A stretch of DNA of 64,000 nucleotides from Hymenobacter mucosus. Lineage in GTDB: Bacteria > Bacteroidota > Bacteroidia > Cytophagales > Hymenobacteraceae. A model generated the notes under the pieces. That model saw nothing but the letters and a program-made list of their open reading frames with translations. It was not told where the DNA came from and ran no database searches. A program made the translations under genes and the position numbers. Of this stretch, positions 7,228 through 15,872 are shown one piece after another. The stretch covers positions 310,001 to 374,000 of the forward strand of contig NZ_FZNS01000004.1 of the NCBI RefSeq assembly GCF_900188255.1, in the 5' to 3' direction. How positions within the stretch are numbered: the stretch's first letter is position 1; each line of letters begins with the position of its first letter.

Positions 7228-8079
7228 CTATACCACCAGCGCGGAGGCTAGGGCATCCTGGAAAGCCTGTAGCACCCCGTGGGGCGGCTTCGGGTCGAAG
7301 ATGGCGAAGTCGAGGCGGCGGAAACGGCCACGAATGGTTGGTTCGGCCAACGCCTCGGCAAACAGTTCGGCCACTTGAACGGGGTCATTGGCGAAGACTC
7401 CGCATCCCCAGGCGCCTAATACCAAGGCCTCTATACCATGGCGGGCGGCCGTAGCCAGCACCAACCGCAACCGATGACGCATCACGGGCACTAGTTGAGG
7501 TAGCAGGTGCGGGGAGTTCCGGCGTAGTGCCCCGGCGTTTACGGCTGGCGCCGTAATGATGTCGAGCAGAAAGGGCTGGGGCAGCCACTCTCCCGCTTCG
7601 CCCCGGAAAACGGGCACTCCGGGCGAGTACACGAGGTAGTCGCTGTAGAGACCAGTGCTATCGGGGCGGGCATTGTATGTGTACATCTCCGGGAACTGGG
7701 TCAGACAGGGATACAAACCCGACGACCGAGCCAGGCTTTCTTCCTGGGCCTGACTTCCCCCCAAAAAGCCTCCGCCAGGGTTGCGGGCCGAGGCAAAGTT
7801 CAGGCAGCCCACGCGCCCATATTCCTTGCTCAGGGCTGCCGCTGCTTCTAGGGTAGTAGCCTGGTACACGCGCACTTCCGCCGGGCGGGTGGTTGCCGCC
7901 CCATCAAGCTCTTGCAGCAAGGAAGGCACATCATTGGGGCGGTAGAGGTAGCTGCCGGTTTGGGCAGCACGCTGAATTGCAGCTAGCACCACGGGCGGGC
8001 CAGCAGCAGTTTCATAGAGACCTTGCGCCAATGCCGCTAGGGTGCTGTGGGCAATGCGCTGGCGTATTTCACGGTTCAT
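7228..8079 (-). CDS. TIGR02452/DUF2263 family PARG-like (ADP-ribosyl glycohydrolase-fold) protein
   Basis: 283 aa, full length for the family. The microbial-type PARG catalytic signature is present: NPGGGFLGGSQAQEESLARSS, with GGG followed by the paired glutamates (QEE). Macro-like features follow: YSPGVPVFR, DIITAPAVNAG, and VLGAWGCGVFANDP near the C-terminus. Family role: macrodomain-fold proteins that bind or hydrolyse ADP-ribose modifications; for this bacterial subfamily the substrate is unsettled. It sits between the Ro60 remnant and the tRNA-mimic array in the same direction. A link to RNA end processing or ADP-ribosylated RNA is an inference from context only. Confidence 0.88.
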   Translation of the reverse strand: MNREIRQRIAHSTLAALAQGLYETAAGPPVVLAAIQRAAQTGSYLYRPNDVPSLLQELDGAATTRPAEVRVYQATTLEAAAALSKEYGRVGCLNFASARNPGGGFLGGSQAQEESLARSSGLYPCLTQFPEMYTYNARPDSTGLYSDYLVYSPGVPVFRGEAGEWLPQPFLLDIITAPAVNAGALRRNSPHLLPQLVPVMRHRLRLVLATAARHGIEALVLGAWGCGVFANDPVQVAELFAEALAEPTIRGRFRRLDFAIFDPKPPHGVLQAFQDALASALVV

Positions 8080-8164
8080 GGTGGGATTAGTAGGTAGGAC
8101 AGTTGCCCGGAAGTGGCAGTAGCTTTTCTGGTTTCAGGCCACTTCCGGGGCCGCTTTATATGGG

Positions 8165-8534
8165 TTACAAATCAATTGCTTCAATGTGCATGAGGGCAGC
8201 GCCACCGTTTTCCAGGGCGGTCAGCACATCAAAAACTTTATCCGACCAGCCGGCACTCAGAGCCACGCCCTGCCAGCACCAGGGGTACCGAGCGTAAGTG
8301 GAGCTGCTCCCGGGCGTACACGGCTAGGCGGGCCACAAACTGCGGGTCGTTTTGGGCAACCAACTCCCGCAAGCGCGACAAATGGGTATCGGCAGTTTCA
8401 TACCACTGATTTTGCAAAGCCGCCGTGGCTACTGCGGTGTACAGCTCCAAGGCAGGCGTGAGGATATAAGCCGCCGCGCCAGCGTGGTTTACAGTATTGG
8501 GTTGCGGAATGGATGAAGTAGTATTGAAGCGCAT
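8165..8534 (-). pseudogene. Ro60/TROVE domain gene (rsr-like), internal deletion
   Basis: The N-terminal piece starts at ATG 8534 with the bacterial Ro60 opening (MRFNTTSS, then AAYILTPALELYTAVATAAL and YAREQLHLRSVPLVLA) and hits a stop at 8238 after 98 aa. A second piece, in another frame from about 8266 to the stop at 8165, encodes a typical Ro60 C-terminus: GWSDKVFDVLTALENGGAAL then MHIEAIDL. The joint is near 8268-8275. Family proteins are around 500 aa, so most of the HEAT-repeat ring and VWA domain are gone, and the remaining halves are out of frame. Ro60 binds Y RNAs and misfolded RNA, so its loss beside a Y-RNA array is notable. Confidence 0.85.
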
Positions 8535-8572
8535 AACAGGATTTCGTTTTGGGCAGGAGGATGGCAGGCTAG

Positions 8573-9859
8573 TTACACGTACTTCGACAGCATCAGCCGG
8601 GCTTCTGACTGCCAGCGGTTCACCCAAAACCGCTCGTCGTCGGCTAAGGGGCGGTTATATTTGCCGCGTGCTTGCACCACTACCCGCTCCGGTGTTACCT
8701 CCAGGGTAATGGCTCGAACGCCATCCATGGTGAGGGAAAAGATGCCACAACGACCTCGCAGGCAGGAGTGCAGGTAGGATGCTACGCAGTGCTTGAGCGC
8801 CTCTCCCTCGTCTATTAGCTGTCCGAAAGTGGTTAGCTGAGTAATACGAATTCGGTCTTTGTCGCCCCCCCTAAAGTTGGGCAAGGGCAACCCAGGCCAG
8901 GTGGTAGTTAGGGCCGGCCCCGTGTTCTGGTGGCGACGCAAGCGGGCCAAGCCGCGGTGCCAACGCTCCGTTTGGGCTAGCACGCTATGCATGGAGCGAC
9001 CTTTGAGCGAGAAGTTCGGTTGGGCGGGTTCCTGCCCCACTCCTACCGTGCGCTTGGCGTGAATCCAGTCGCAGACGGGGCCGAAGTGGTGGGGGTCAAC
9101 AAGGGGCGTTGCGGTGAAAAAGTCCACTACTCCCAGCCAGAAGTTATCATCGGGCAGTAGCTCCCGCCCCAAGCGCGACTCCAGCACCGGCCCAAACCAC
9201 TCTAAGGCACCACGAGCGGCAAGCTGAGCGTAGCGTAATGCTTCCAAAACGCTGCACCCATCGGGTGCTTGGCGCATTTCGTGCTCCAGTTTCTTGGTGA
9301 GCAGCACGGGGAGGCCGCTAAAGCTGCGCAGGGAACGACCACTGCCCAGGTGTACGGCCAGCGCCGGAATGTTCAGGTCACTGTCTTGCAGTTTACCAGC
9401 TACCCAGGCGCTCAGCACCCAGGCGGGCACATCACCATATTCATCGAAGAGGTGACGCAGCAGGCTTTCTAGCTGCCGGTACACATTCTTAGATTTTGGT
9501 TGCCACTCAGCCAAGTCCCGGCGGCGGTACGCGTAGTGCTCCACCAGCGCGCCAAGGGCTTTAGCTACTTCGGGGCGCCCTAGTAGCTCCGTGCGTTTTT
9601 GGGCCAAGGTTACCAGTATGTGGTAAGCTTGTTGTCGGGCTTCTGCTGGCTGGTTGACGGCGCAGGCTTCGTATAGCTGCGACAAGCTGGCGTTCGGGCC
9701 AAAGAAGCTGTAGACCTCCGCCGGCGTAGGCTGATTGAACAGGTATTCTACCTGCCGAACCTGGGACCATTTGCGCCAGTCGACGTGCTGGGCTAATGAG
9801 ACTGCACTTCGGGGTGTGTGTTCTCCCTCCCAGCAAAGAGATTTATTTCGGTTTGACAT
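8573..9859 (-). CDS. PcfJ-like domain protein
   Basis: 428 aa, no signal peptide or membrane segment. The C-terminal third (about 325-420) carries the PcfJ-like pattern: GEALKHCVASYLHSCLRGRC, then GIFSLTMDGVRAITLEV, then VVQARGKYNRP. The N-terminal 300 residues are helical and not recognised beyond that. PcfJ was named from a conjugative plasmid gene and its biochemistry is unknown. The stop lies 38 nt before the Ro60 remnant's start in the same direction, so it is probably the first gene of the RNA repair operon. It may act on or bind RNA (inference from context). Confidence 0.75.
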   Translation of the reverse strand: MSNRNKSLCWEGEHTPRSAVSLAQHVDWRKWSQVRQVEYLFNQPTPAEVYSFFGPNASLSQLYEACAVNQPAEARQQAYHILVTLAQKRTELLGRPEVAKALGALVEHYAYRRRDLAEWQPKSKNVYRQLESLLRHLFDEYGDVPAWVLSAWVAGKLQDSDLNIPALAVHLGSGRSLRSFSGLPVLLTKKLEHEMRQAPDGCSVLEALRYAQLAARGALEWFGPVLESRLGRELLPDDNFWLGVVDFFTATPLVDPHHFGPVCDWIHAKRTVGVGQEPAQPNFSLKGRSMHSVLAQTERWHRGLARLRRHQNTGPALTTTWPGLPLPNFRGGDKDRIRITQLTTFGQLIDEGEALKHCVASYLHSCLRGRCGIFSLTMDGVRAITLEVTPERVVVQARGKYNRPLADDERFWVNRWQSEARLMLSKYV

Positions 9860-10125
9860 AGTACAGGGCTCCCGCCCGTTGCGGGCAGCCGGGGAAGTGA
9901 AGGATAAGGAGTGCCCGCCTTATATTCTGCGGGCTGATAACTGTCGGATGTTGCTTTAGCTAGCAATAAATCCTGCGGCTGCGCATAGGCAGCACTGTAA
10001 GTAGATAGACGGAACATGTCGTACATTTTTCTCGATTTTAAATGTGTGCAAAGCATAATAATTAATTAACATAGCATAGTTTTCCCTCTACGAATAAATT
10101 TATTTTTATTCGAATAACGAATAAT
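9860..10125. other. Upstream region of the RNA repair operon
   Basis: Holds the likely minus-strand promoter of the PcfJ-Ro60-DUF2263-array-rtcB operon. TTTG occurs at 10044-10050 on the minus strand, but no matching TAnnTTTG is seen at the usual distance. Small inverted repeats occur near 9872-9890 and an AT-rich stretch at 10090-10125. No ORF is supported. Confidence 0.35.
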
Positions 10126-10162
10126 AAAAAAGCCCGACTCGTTTTCGGAGACGGGCTTTTTC
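10126..10162. terminator. Hairpin terminator
   Basis: Stem AAAAAGCCCG/CGGGCTTTTT extended past an A-A mismatch by CTC/GAG around a GTTTTCG loop. Isolated between the operon start and a gene-poor stretch, so its parent transcript is unclear. Confidence 0.65.
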
Positions 10163-10323
10163 AGGATAGGTCACGAAGAATTATCTACGTGAATTGTCCA
10201 ACGAAAAATTCCGGTCACAGCCCTCCTCCTCACGGCGAATACGCCGCTTGTCTTGGAGCTGGAATAAGATGCTATTCAGGTGCGAATGCATGACCGTGGG
10301 ATGCGTAAGGGAGTTGAAAACAA

Positions 10324-10353
10324 ACGCCCCGAACCGTGCGGGGTTCGGGGCGT
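10324..10353. terminator. Hairpin (terminator-like)
   Basis: Perfect 12-bp GC-rich stem ACGCCCCGAACC/GGTTCGGGGCGT with a 6-nt loop. No long T run follows on the plus strand; on the minus strand a TTTG run follows. No clear gene is attached. Confidence 0.5.
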
Positions 10354-10968
10354 GGAAGTTTCAGGAGAAAAAGCCTGCTACTACTTAGCTATACCGAACC
10401 ACGGAAGAAACCCACGGTTTCATCGCGTATTGGCAAATTGAAAAGTTAGTGTGGTCTAGCATGGCTTGTGTTGTTTAGTGGGACAAATATGAAAGGAGTT
10501 TTTTGACCTTCCAAATTATTTATAAAATTTTCTGAATATTTTTTTCAACACGCATTAATTTCTCAATTCTAACACCTCTTCTATACTGCTCACCCTACCA
10601 CGTAGTTTCCTCTAGCATGTTATTTAATTTAATCTCATCGTAATAATAGAAATAGATAAGAGAGCAGCATTTTTAATTATGGCCGTTTCTCTTGTGCCAC
10701 TGCACCTATTCCCGAATAGCCGCACCGCAACTAGGCCTAGCCACCCAGGGCGGGCAGCTGGTACGCTTGCGTGCAGCATCTACTGGCGGACCCATAGAGC
10801 TGGTTCCTCGGCTAAGGCTGGTACGGGAAGACGAATGCGGTCTGACGTCGACGTTTCAAGCGCGTTGGCCGATAACTTTTTCCAAGCCCTACCTGGTAGA
10901 ATAGGTTTGTATTCGGTGGCTCCCAGTGGTGGGCCTCATAGATACTTCTCATCTCCCTTTTACTTACC
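10354..10968. other. Gene-poor region, probably decayed coding sequence
   Basis: AT-rich up to 10680, then higher GC with overlapping short frames at 10679-10981 whose translations look like remnants rather than intact proteins. Nothing here is recognisable as a whole gene. Confidence 0.4.
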
Positions 10969-11079
10969 ATGCGCAGTTTGAACGCCAGCACCGATGCTAA
11001 GCTGAAAGGCGTGCTGACTCCGCAGCAATTCAAGCCCTACCAAACTAGAATGCATGCGCAACCGCCGCCCGCCCGGTGA
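10969..11079 (+). pseudogene. C-terminal remnant of a Spy/CpxP-like or DUF4890-like protein
   Basis: A 36-codon frame reads MRSLNASTDAKLKGVLTPQQ followed by FKPYQTRMHAQPPPAR. The pattern LNASTDAKLKGVLTPQQFKPYQ is typical of the C-terminus of small periplasmic Spy/CpxP-like stress proteins of this phylum, which are normally above 120 aa. No matching N-terminal part with signal peptide is seen in frame upstream. Confidence 0.45.
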
Positions 11080-11305
11080 GCAGTCTGGCCGCCCCCGCCC
11101 CACAGGCCGCGGCTAGTAGCCCGCGCTACGGTAAGTAGTCCTACCCGAAGAACCTGCGCACGAAGAATCCTGTAGTTGCTACGGCAGCCATTTTTTCGCG
11201 GGCAGGTCCTTTTGCCGATCTTGCCATCTAGTTCAGCTCACCGTTTTGCAGGGTAACCACGCGCCCTGCCTCTTTTCTCTTTCTAGTAGTCCTAGAATTT
11301 AGTGC

Positions 11306-12367
11306 ATGTTACAGAAGGACAGAACCACCTGGCAGCGCATTTTACGCGTGATTATTCACGTGGCTACCTGGGTAGCGGTGGCGTGCATACCCCGCCTGCT
11401 GAGCACGAACCCACCCCCATTTCGGCTGACTAACTTGCTTCCAACAATAGAGCTGGCGGGGTTTTTCTACTTGAACTACTACGTGCTGATTCCGCGCCTA
11501 TTTACCCGGCGCAAGATGGCAACGTACTTCGCCATTGCCTTGCTGCTGTTGGGGGTAGTGTACACTCCCTTTCTGCTGCACCGCCTCGCGTTTAACCGCC
11601 CCGAGCGCCCCCCACGGCCGCCGAACGGCGTCCCCCATTCGCGCCCCCCCCAAGGAATGTGGATGATTGGGATTCTGGTGTGGATTATCAGCAGCGGCCT
11701 ACGCATTACTAGCGAGCTGTTTGAAACCGAGCGGGCCAAGCGTGAATTGGAAAACAACCACCTCTCGGCCGAACTAGCGTTTCTGAAGTCGCAGGTGAGC
11801 CCGCACTTCCTCTTCAACACGCTCAACAATATCTATTCGCTGGCGCATTTGAAATCAGATGATGCCCCGGAGGCCATTATGCAGCTTTCTCAACTCATGC
11901 GCTACATGCTGTATGAGTCGAATGCGGCGCGGGTACCTCTGATGCGGGAAGTAGAGTACTTGCGCAACTACATGGACCTGCAGCGCCTGCGCCTCGACCC
12001 CAGCCAGGTAGACATTGAGTTTACAGTGAATGGGTCTTTGGATGGAAACCTCATCGAACCCATGCTGCTGATTCCGTTCGTGGAAAATGCGTTTAAGCAT
12101 GGTATCAGCTTCCAACACCCTTCCCGCATTGCCGTGCACCTCACCGTGCGCGCCGATACACTATTATTTACGGTGCGCAACTCCCGCTTCCCGGAAGTGC
12201 CTACCGCCACCCACGACCCCAATTCGGGCATTGGACTGCCCAACGTGCGCCAGCGCCTCAACCTGCTTTACCCTGACCGGCATCAGTTGCAGCTGCATCA
12301 GACGAGCGACGAATTTATTGTAGACTTAACCCTAACGATGGCCTATGCTGCGGTGCCTGCTAGTTGA
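11306..12367 (+). CDS. LytS/YehU-type sensor histidine kinase
   Basis: 353 aa. Four hydrophobic helices (about 10-30, 40-60, 70-95 and 115-135) precede a His_kinase domain (PF06580 type) with the phosphoacceptor motif KSQVSPHFLFNTLNNIYSLA near residue 165. The HATPase follows with PMLLIPFVENAFKHG (N box) and GIGLPNVRQRL (G box). No large sensing domain, so the signal is probably sensed in or at the inner membrane. Its end overlaps the response regulator start by 23 nt, indicating translational coupling. Confidence 0.94.
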   Translation: MLQKDRTTWQRILRVIIHVATWVAVACIPRLLSTNPPPFRLTNLLPTIELAGFFYLNYYVLIPRLFTRRKMATYFAIALLLLGVVYTPFLLHRLAFNRPERPPRPPNGVPHSRPPQGMWMIGILVWIISSGLRITSELFETERAKRELENNHLSAELAFLKSQVSPHFLFNTLNNIYSLAHLKSDDAPEAIMQLSQLMRYMLYESNAARVPLMREVEYLRNYMDLQRLRLDPSQVDIEFTVNGSLDGNLIEPMLLIPFVENAFKHGISFQHPSRIAVHLTVRADTLLFTVRNSRFPEVPTATHDPNSGIGLPNVRQRLNLLYPDRHQLQLHQTSDEFIVDLTLTMAYAAVPAS

Positions 12368-13094
12368 CGACGAACCCTTGGCCCTGCGCCTACTCACAAA
12401 TTACGTGGAGCGTGTGCCTTTCCTGGAGCTAGTGGGCACCTGCCGGAGCGCGCTGGAGGCAATGGCCGTGCTGCAAAAAGAACGGGTAGATGTGCTGTTT
12501 CTCGACATTCAGATGCCCGACCTGACGGGGGTAGAGTTCGTGCGCAGCATGCGTCCGGAGGCCCTCGTTATCTTCACCACGGCTTATGAGGCCTACGCGC
12601 TGGAAGGTTATAACCTGGATGCCGTAGACTACTTAGTAAAGCCCATTGCCTTCGAGCGATTCGTGAAAGCGGCCCAAAAAGCACAGGACCGCCTTGCGCC
12701 GCGTGGTGGAGCCGAGGTAGCACCGCCTGCCCCCACGCCGGCTGCTCCGGTGGCGCCCGCCCCCCATCCCGCCGATGATTTTATCTTCGTGAAAGCGGAC
12801 TACCACACCCAACGCATTAACCTGCGCGACATCCGCTACCTGGAAGGACTGAAAGATTACATCAAAATCTTTGCCGGGGCCAAGCCCATTCTAACCCTCA
12901 ATTCCCTGAAAGCATTTGAGGACCGGCTACCAAGCCATGACTTTGTGCGCGTGCACCGCTCCTATATAGTAGCGCTCAGCTGGATTGACTCTATTCGCAA
13001 AAATCGCATTTATATGGGCGAGGCCATCATCCCCATTGGCGACTCTTACGCCGATGCCTTTCACAAGCTCATTGAGGAACGCAACATGCACTAG
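12345..13094 (+). CDS. LytTR family response regulator
   Basis: 249 aa. The receiver domain (1-120) has the acidic pair at DDEP, phosphoacceptor Asp53 in VLFLDIQMPDLTG, the conserved Thr in FTTAYEAYA and Lys in DYLVKPIAF. A Pro/Ala linker (about 125-142) leads to a LytTR DNA-binding domain (YHTQRINLRDIRYLEGLKDY, FVRVHRSYIVAL). Pairs with the overlapping kinase. Targets are unknown. Confidence 0.95.
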   Translation: MLRCLLVDDEPLALRLLTNYVERVPFLELVGTCRSALEAMAVLQKERVDVLFLDIQMPDLTGVEFVRSMRPEALVIFTTAYEAYALEGYNLDAVDYLVKPIAFERFVKAAQKAQDRLAPRGGAEVAPPAPTPAAPVAPAPHPADDFIFVKADYHTQRINLRDIRYLEGLKDYIKIFAGAKPILTLNSLKAFEDRLPSHDFVRVHRSYIVALSWIDSIRKNRIYMGEAIIPIGDSYADAFHKLIEERNMH

Positions 13095-13129
13095 CCAAGC
13101 AGTGCAGTGCTGCGCTACCCAAGGCTACT

Positions 13130-13190
13130 ACCCCAAAGCGCCACGGAGGCAGCACAAATGGTTTGTGCTGCCTCCGTGGCGCTTTGGGGT
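13130..13190. terminator. Bidirectional terminator, 29-bp perfect stem
   Basis: Perfect 29-bp arms around a 3-nt loop (TGG). Placed between the convergent response regulator (+) and DUF4270 gene (-). No U tract beyond the stem, so termination relies on the stem (inference). Confidence 0.8.
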
Positions 13191-13225
13191 GACTACCAAC
13201 TCACCAGCCTTGCCTTCAGGCTTTC

Positions 13226-14554
13226 TTACTGCACCCGCGTGAGATAAACTCGTAGTTTGATGGGGTTCGTAACGTTGGCCGTGCCGCCCAGTATCGCCCG
13301 CTCGGGTGTGTCGGGCGAAGTGGAGGACAGCAGGAGCCCTTCGTTTGCTACCTCCCGCTTCAGCGCCGCCTCGTAGTAAGGCGTGAGGGAGAACGAGTAG
13401 CTTCCCTGCTCCAGGTTCGTGCGCGATGAGTAAGCGTAGGAGTACGCCGCGGTGAGGGTAGCGCCATTGAGGTCGGTGAGGTAAGAGCCGGAGTGGTTAC
13501 CGCGGTCAGCTAGCTGCAAAACCAAGGTAGCCGGCGCAAACGCGCCTTTCTCCGTGCCTTGCACAGTTTCTAGCTGCAATTGAGCCGAGTTTAGCACCCA
13601 CGTACCGCCCAGGTTGTTGAGGTCGAGGAGGTAGGGTACTTCAATTTTGGTTTGCAGCCCCAGCCCGCCCTGAATATAGGCCTCGGCGGCGGTGCGGGTA
13701 CTGGCAATGGCTTGGCGCGAGGCAGTGAGCGAACTAAGCAGCGTGCTACTACGGTCAGCCTGCAGTTGGTAGAAGTGGCGACTACCGTCGGCAATGGTGA
13801 AGTCGCGGGACAGGGCCTCATCCGTCGCGGTAGGCAGGTGGTAGTAAAGGCGCAAGGTGGCGGAGGTAGAGGTTGCCAGAAAGCGTAGAATGGCGGCATT
13901 ATCAGTAGCCCCCGGCGAGAGGCAAAAGCCAGGCAAGCGGGCTTCCAGCGCATCATCAGACGAAAGCTGGCGGCTAATGCCTGCGGTCAGTAGCTCGCGC
14001 CCTAAGGAGGCTGGCAGGGGCACGCGCAAAGTTGTCAGGTTGGGCCGCGCCCGAAAGGCCTGGGTTACCAGCGGCGTAGCGTTGTAGCCAACCGTGTTGA
14101 AGGCGTAGTACTTAGTATTGGGGCGCAGCGGTTCTCGCAGGCGATGCACCGCGAGGTGCTGCACCTTGGTAGTGTCGCCGTAGCGGTAGGTGTCCGTAGG
14201 GAGCAGCAGCACCACGGAGTCGTACACGGCAGAAACATCGGGCTCGAAAGTGGTACCTCCCAGCCCCAGCCGCAGGTAGCTGCGGGCCGTAATGGTGCCG
14301 AGTCGGTTATCTTGATACTGCCCCAGTAACAAGTAGCTGCTGGTAGATGTAACGACAGAATCGACGAGGACGGTGGACGTGCGAACGGTGAGGGTATCCA
14401 CGAACAGGGTGCCGGTGGTGGTATCTACCACTAACTCCGAGCCTACGTCCGAAGGCTCTTCGCAGGAAGCCAGTAGCAGAACCAACAGCCCTAGCACCGG
14501 CAGGCCCGCCACGCGACAGGCCCACTGGTTAAGGAAAAAGCGTACCTTATTCAT
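13226..14554 (-). CDS. DUF4270 family lipoprotein
   Basis: 442 aa. N-terminal signal with lipobox (GLLVLLLASC), so an SPII-processed lipoprotein likely anchored in the outer membrane. The early DVGSELV motif and the repeated beta-rich pattern are typical of DUF4270, a Bacteroidota-specific family of unknown function seen near surface and polysaccharide genes. The start overlaps the stop of the upstream Kelch gene by 8 nt, so the two are cotranscribed and probably act at the cell envelope together. Confidence 0.88.
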   Translation of the reverse strand: MNKVRFFLNQWACRVAGLPVLGLLVLLLASCEEPSDVGSELVVDTTTGTLFVDTLTVRTSTVLVDSVVTSTSSYLLLGQYQDNRLGTITARSYLRLGLGGTTFEPDVSAVYDSVVLLLPTDTYRYGDTTKVQHLAVHRLREPLRPNTKYYAFNTVGYNATPLVTQAFRARPNLTTLRVPLPASLGRELLTAGISRQLSSDDALEARLPGFCLSPGATDNAAILRFLATSTSATLRLYYHLPTATDEALSRDFTIADGSRHFYQLQADRSSTLLSSLTASRQAIASTRTAAEAYIQGGLGLQTKIEVPYLLDLNNLGGTWVLNSAQLQLETVQGTEKGAFAPATLVLQLADRGNHSGSYLTDLNGATLTAAYSYAYSSRTNLEQGSYSFSLTPYYEAALKREVANEGLLLSSTSPDTPERAILGGTANVTNPIKLRVYLTRVQ

Positions 14555-15551
14555 CCGCCGCGGCCGTGGGGTCCAGGTCCCAGAAGTCGTCGAGGCGGGT
14601 GCTACCGGTGGTACCTAAGCCTACGTAGCCCTTGTCGCCCAAGCCGAAGCCGATGGGTTGCATGCGGGCCGAGCCTTCAAAGCTAGTTTTCTGCGTCCAA
14701 GTGTCCTCAGTGGGGTCATATACCCAGCAGTCGGTGCGGTAGCCGTTGTTGTTGCCCAGGGCCACGTAGCCCAGGTTATTTACCACAAAGCTTACGGCAT
14801 TCTGGCGCACCACGCTGCTGTAGTCGTAGTCTTCATCTTCGTTGAGCGTGAGCGTGCGGCGCTCGGTCCACTGCTCGGTGGCGGTGTTGTAGCCCCACAC
14901 GTCGGTCTGGTTTACGCCATTATCCGAGCCCGTCAGGATGTAGCCCGTGTCGTTGAGCGTAAAGGCCACCGCGCCCAGGCGCTTGTTGCCGCCAAAGCTG
15001 GGCTTCTGCGTCCAGGTATCCGTGGTGGGGTCGTACTGCCAAAAGTCCTTTTTATAGTTGCCATCGTAGCCCGTACCCACATAGCCCTTATCGAGAATGC
15101 TCAAGCCCACGGCACCGTATCGGGCCGAGCCACCGAAGTCGGCTTTCTGCGTCCAGGTATTCGTGGTAGGGTCATACTCGTAGAAATCTTTGAGCCTGTT
15201 TACCCCGTCGTAGCCCGTACCCACGTAGCCCTTGCCATTGGCGGCGAAGGCAACGGCTTGGTAGCGGCCCACGCCGGGGAAGTCGGCTAGCTGCTTCCAG
15301 GTGTTGGTGGCCGGGTTGTACTCCCAGAAATCCTTGAATTTGTCGGTGCCATCGGTACCCAAGCCCACGTAGGCTTTCGCACCAATGGTAAAGCTTACGG
15401 CCGAGCTACGGGCAAGGCCTTCAAACTGCGACCGGCTGGCCCAGTTGCCCAGAATTTCTTCGTCGGCATCGTCGTCATCGTTGTCACAAGAGGTGGTCAG
15501 GTTCCAGGTTAACAGTAGCAGCAGCCACAGTAACACGCGGGGATGTTTCAT
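14547..15551 (-). CDS. Kelch-repeat lipoprotein
   Basis: 334 aa. Lipoprotein signal (LLLLLLTWNLTTSC) followed by an acidic linker (DNDDDDADEE). About six Kelch-type blades of ~48 residues follow, each with the repeat unit W-x-x-x-F-G-G-x-x-R-x-x-A-V, GYVGTGYDG and DFWEYDPTTNTWTQK. This predicts a beta-propeller displayed at the outer membrane, a protein or glycan binding scaffold. First gene of a two-gene operon with the DUF4270 gene. Confidence 0.9.
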   Translation of the reverse strand: MKHPRVLLWLLLLLTWNLTTSCDNDDDDADEEILGNWASRSQFEGLARSSAVSFTIGAKAYVGLGTDGTDKFKDFWEYNPATNTWKQLADFPGVGRYQAVAFAANGKGYVGTGYDGVNRLKDFYEYDPTTNTWTQKADFGGSARYGAVGLSILDKGYVGTGYDGNYKKDFWQYDPTTDTWTQKPSFGGNKRLGAVAFTLNDTGYILTGSDNGVNQTDVWGYNTATEQWTERRTLTLNEDEDYDYSSVVRQNAVSFVVNNLGYVALGNNNGYRTDCWVYDPTEDTWTQKTSFEGSARMQPIGFGLGDKGYVGLGTTGSTRLDDFWDLDPTAAADE

Positions 15552-15872
15552 ACAAAAAATAGGTTGGTGTTTCAGCGGAGAGCTTTGCCGATGAGGAATA
15601 GGTTGCAGCCTAAAATGCCCTCTGAACCCTACAAACCTATTTCAGCGGCCCCGTCCTCTTCGCATTGGCTCTACCAATCCGCCGATAACCCAGACGACCT
15701 GGCAGTTTTCATCGGCAGTCCCGGCCCGAGAAAAAGTGGTGCAAGCACGAAAAAAGGCTCCCCCACCTGGGACTTCCCTGATGCCTGCACCCGCTAAGGT
15801 CACGCCGAAACTGAGGTTGTTCCGTACCTACTCGTATCTGCCCCTGCTTTCCCTTGCCTCCTTTTGCTTCGC
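15552..15872. other. Divergent promoter region
   Basis: 321 bp between the Kelch gene (-) and the deacetylase-like gene (+). Short frames inside have no recognisable features. No RNA gene seen. Confidence 0.4.

Noticed and set aside
14658..15290. 210-aa plus-strand ORF opposite the Kelch gene
   Set aside because: Antisense shadow of the Kelch repeats; no independent features.
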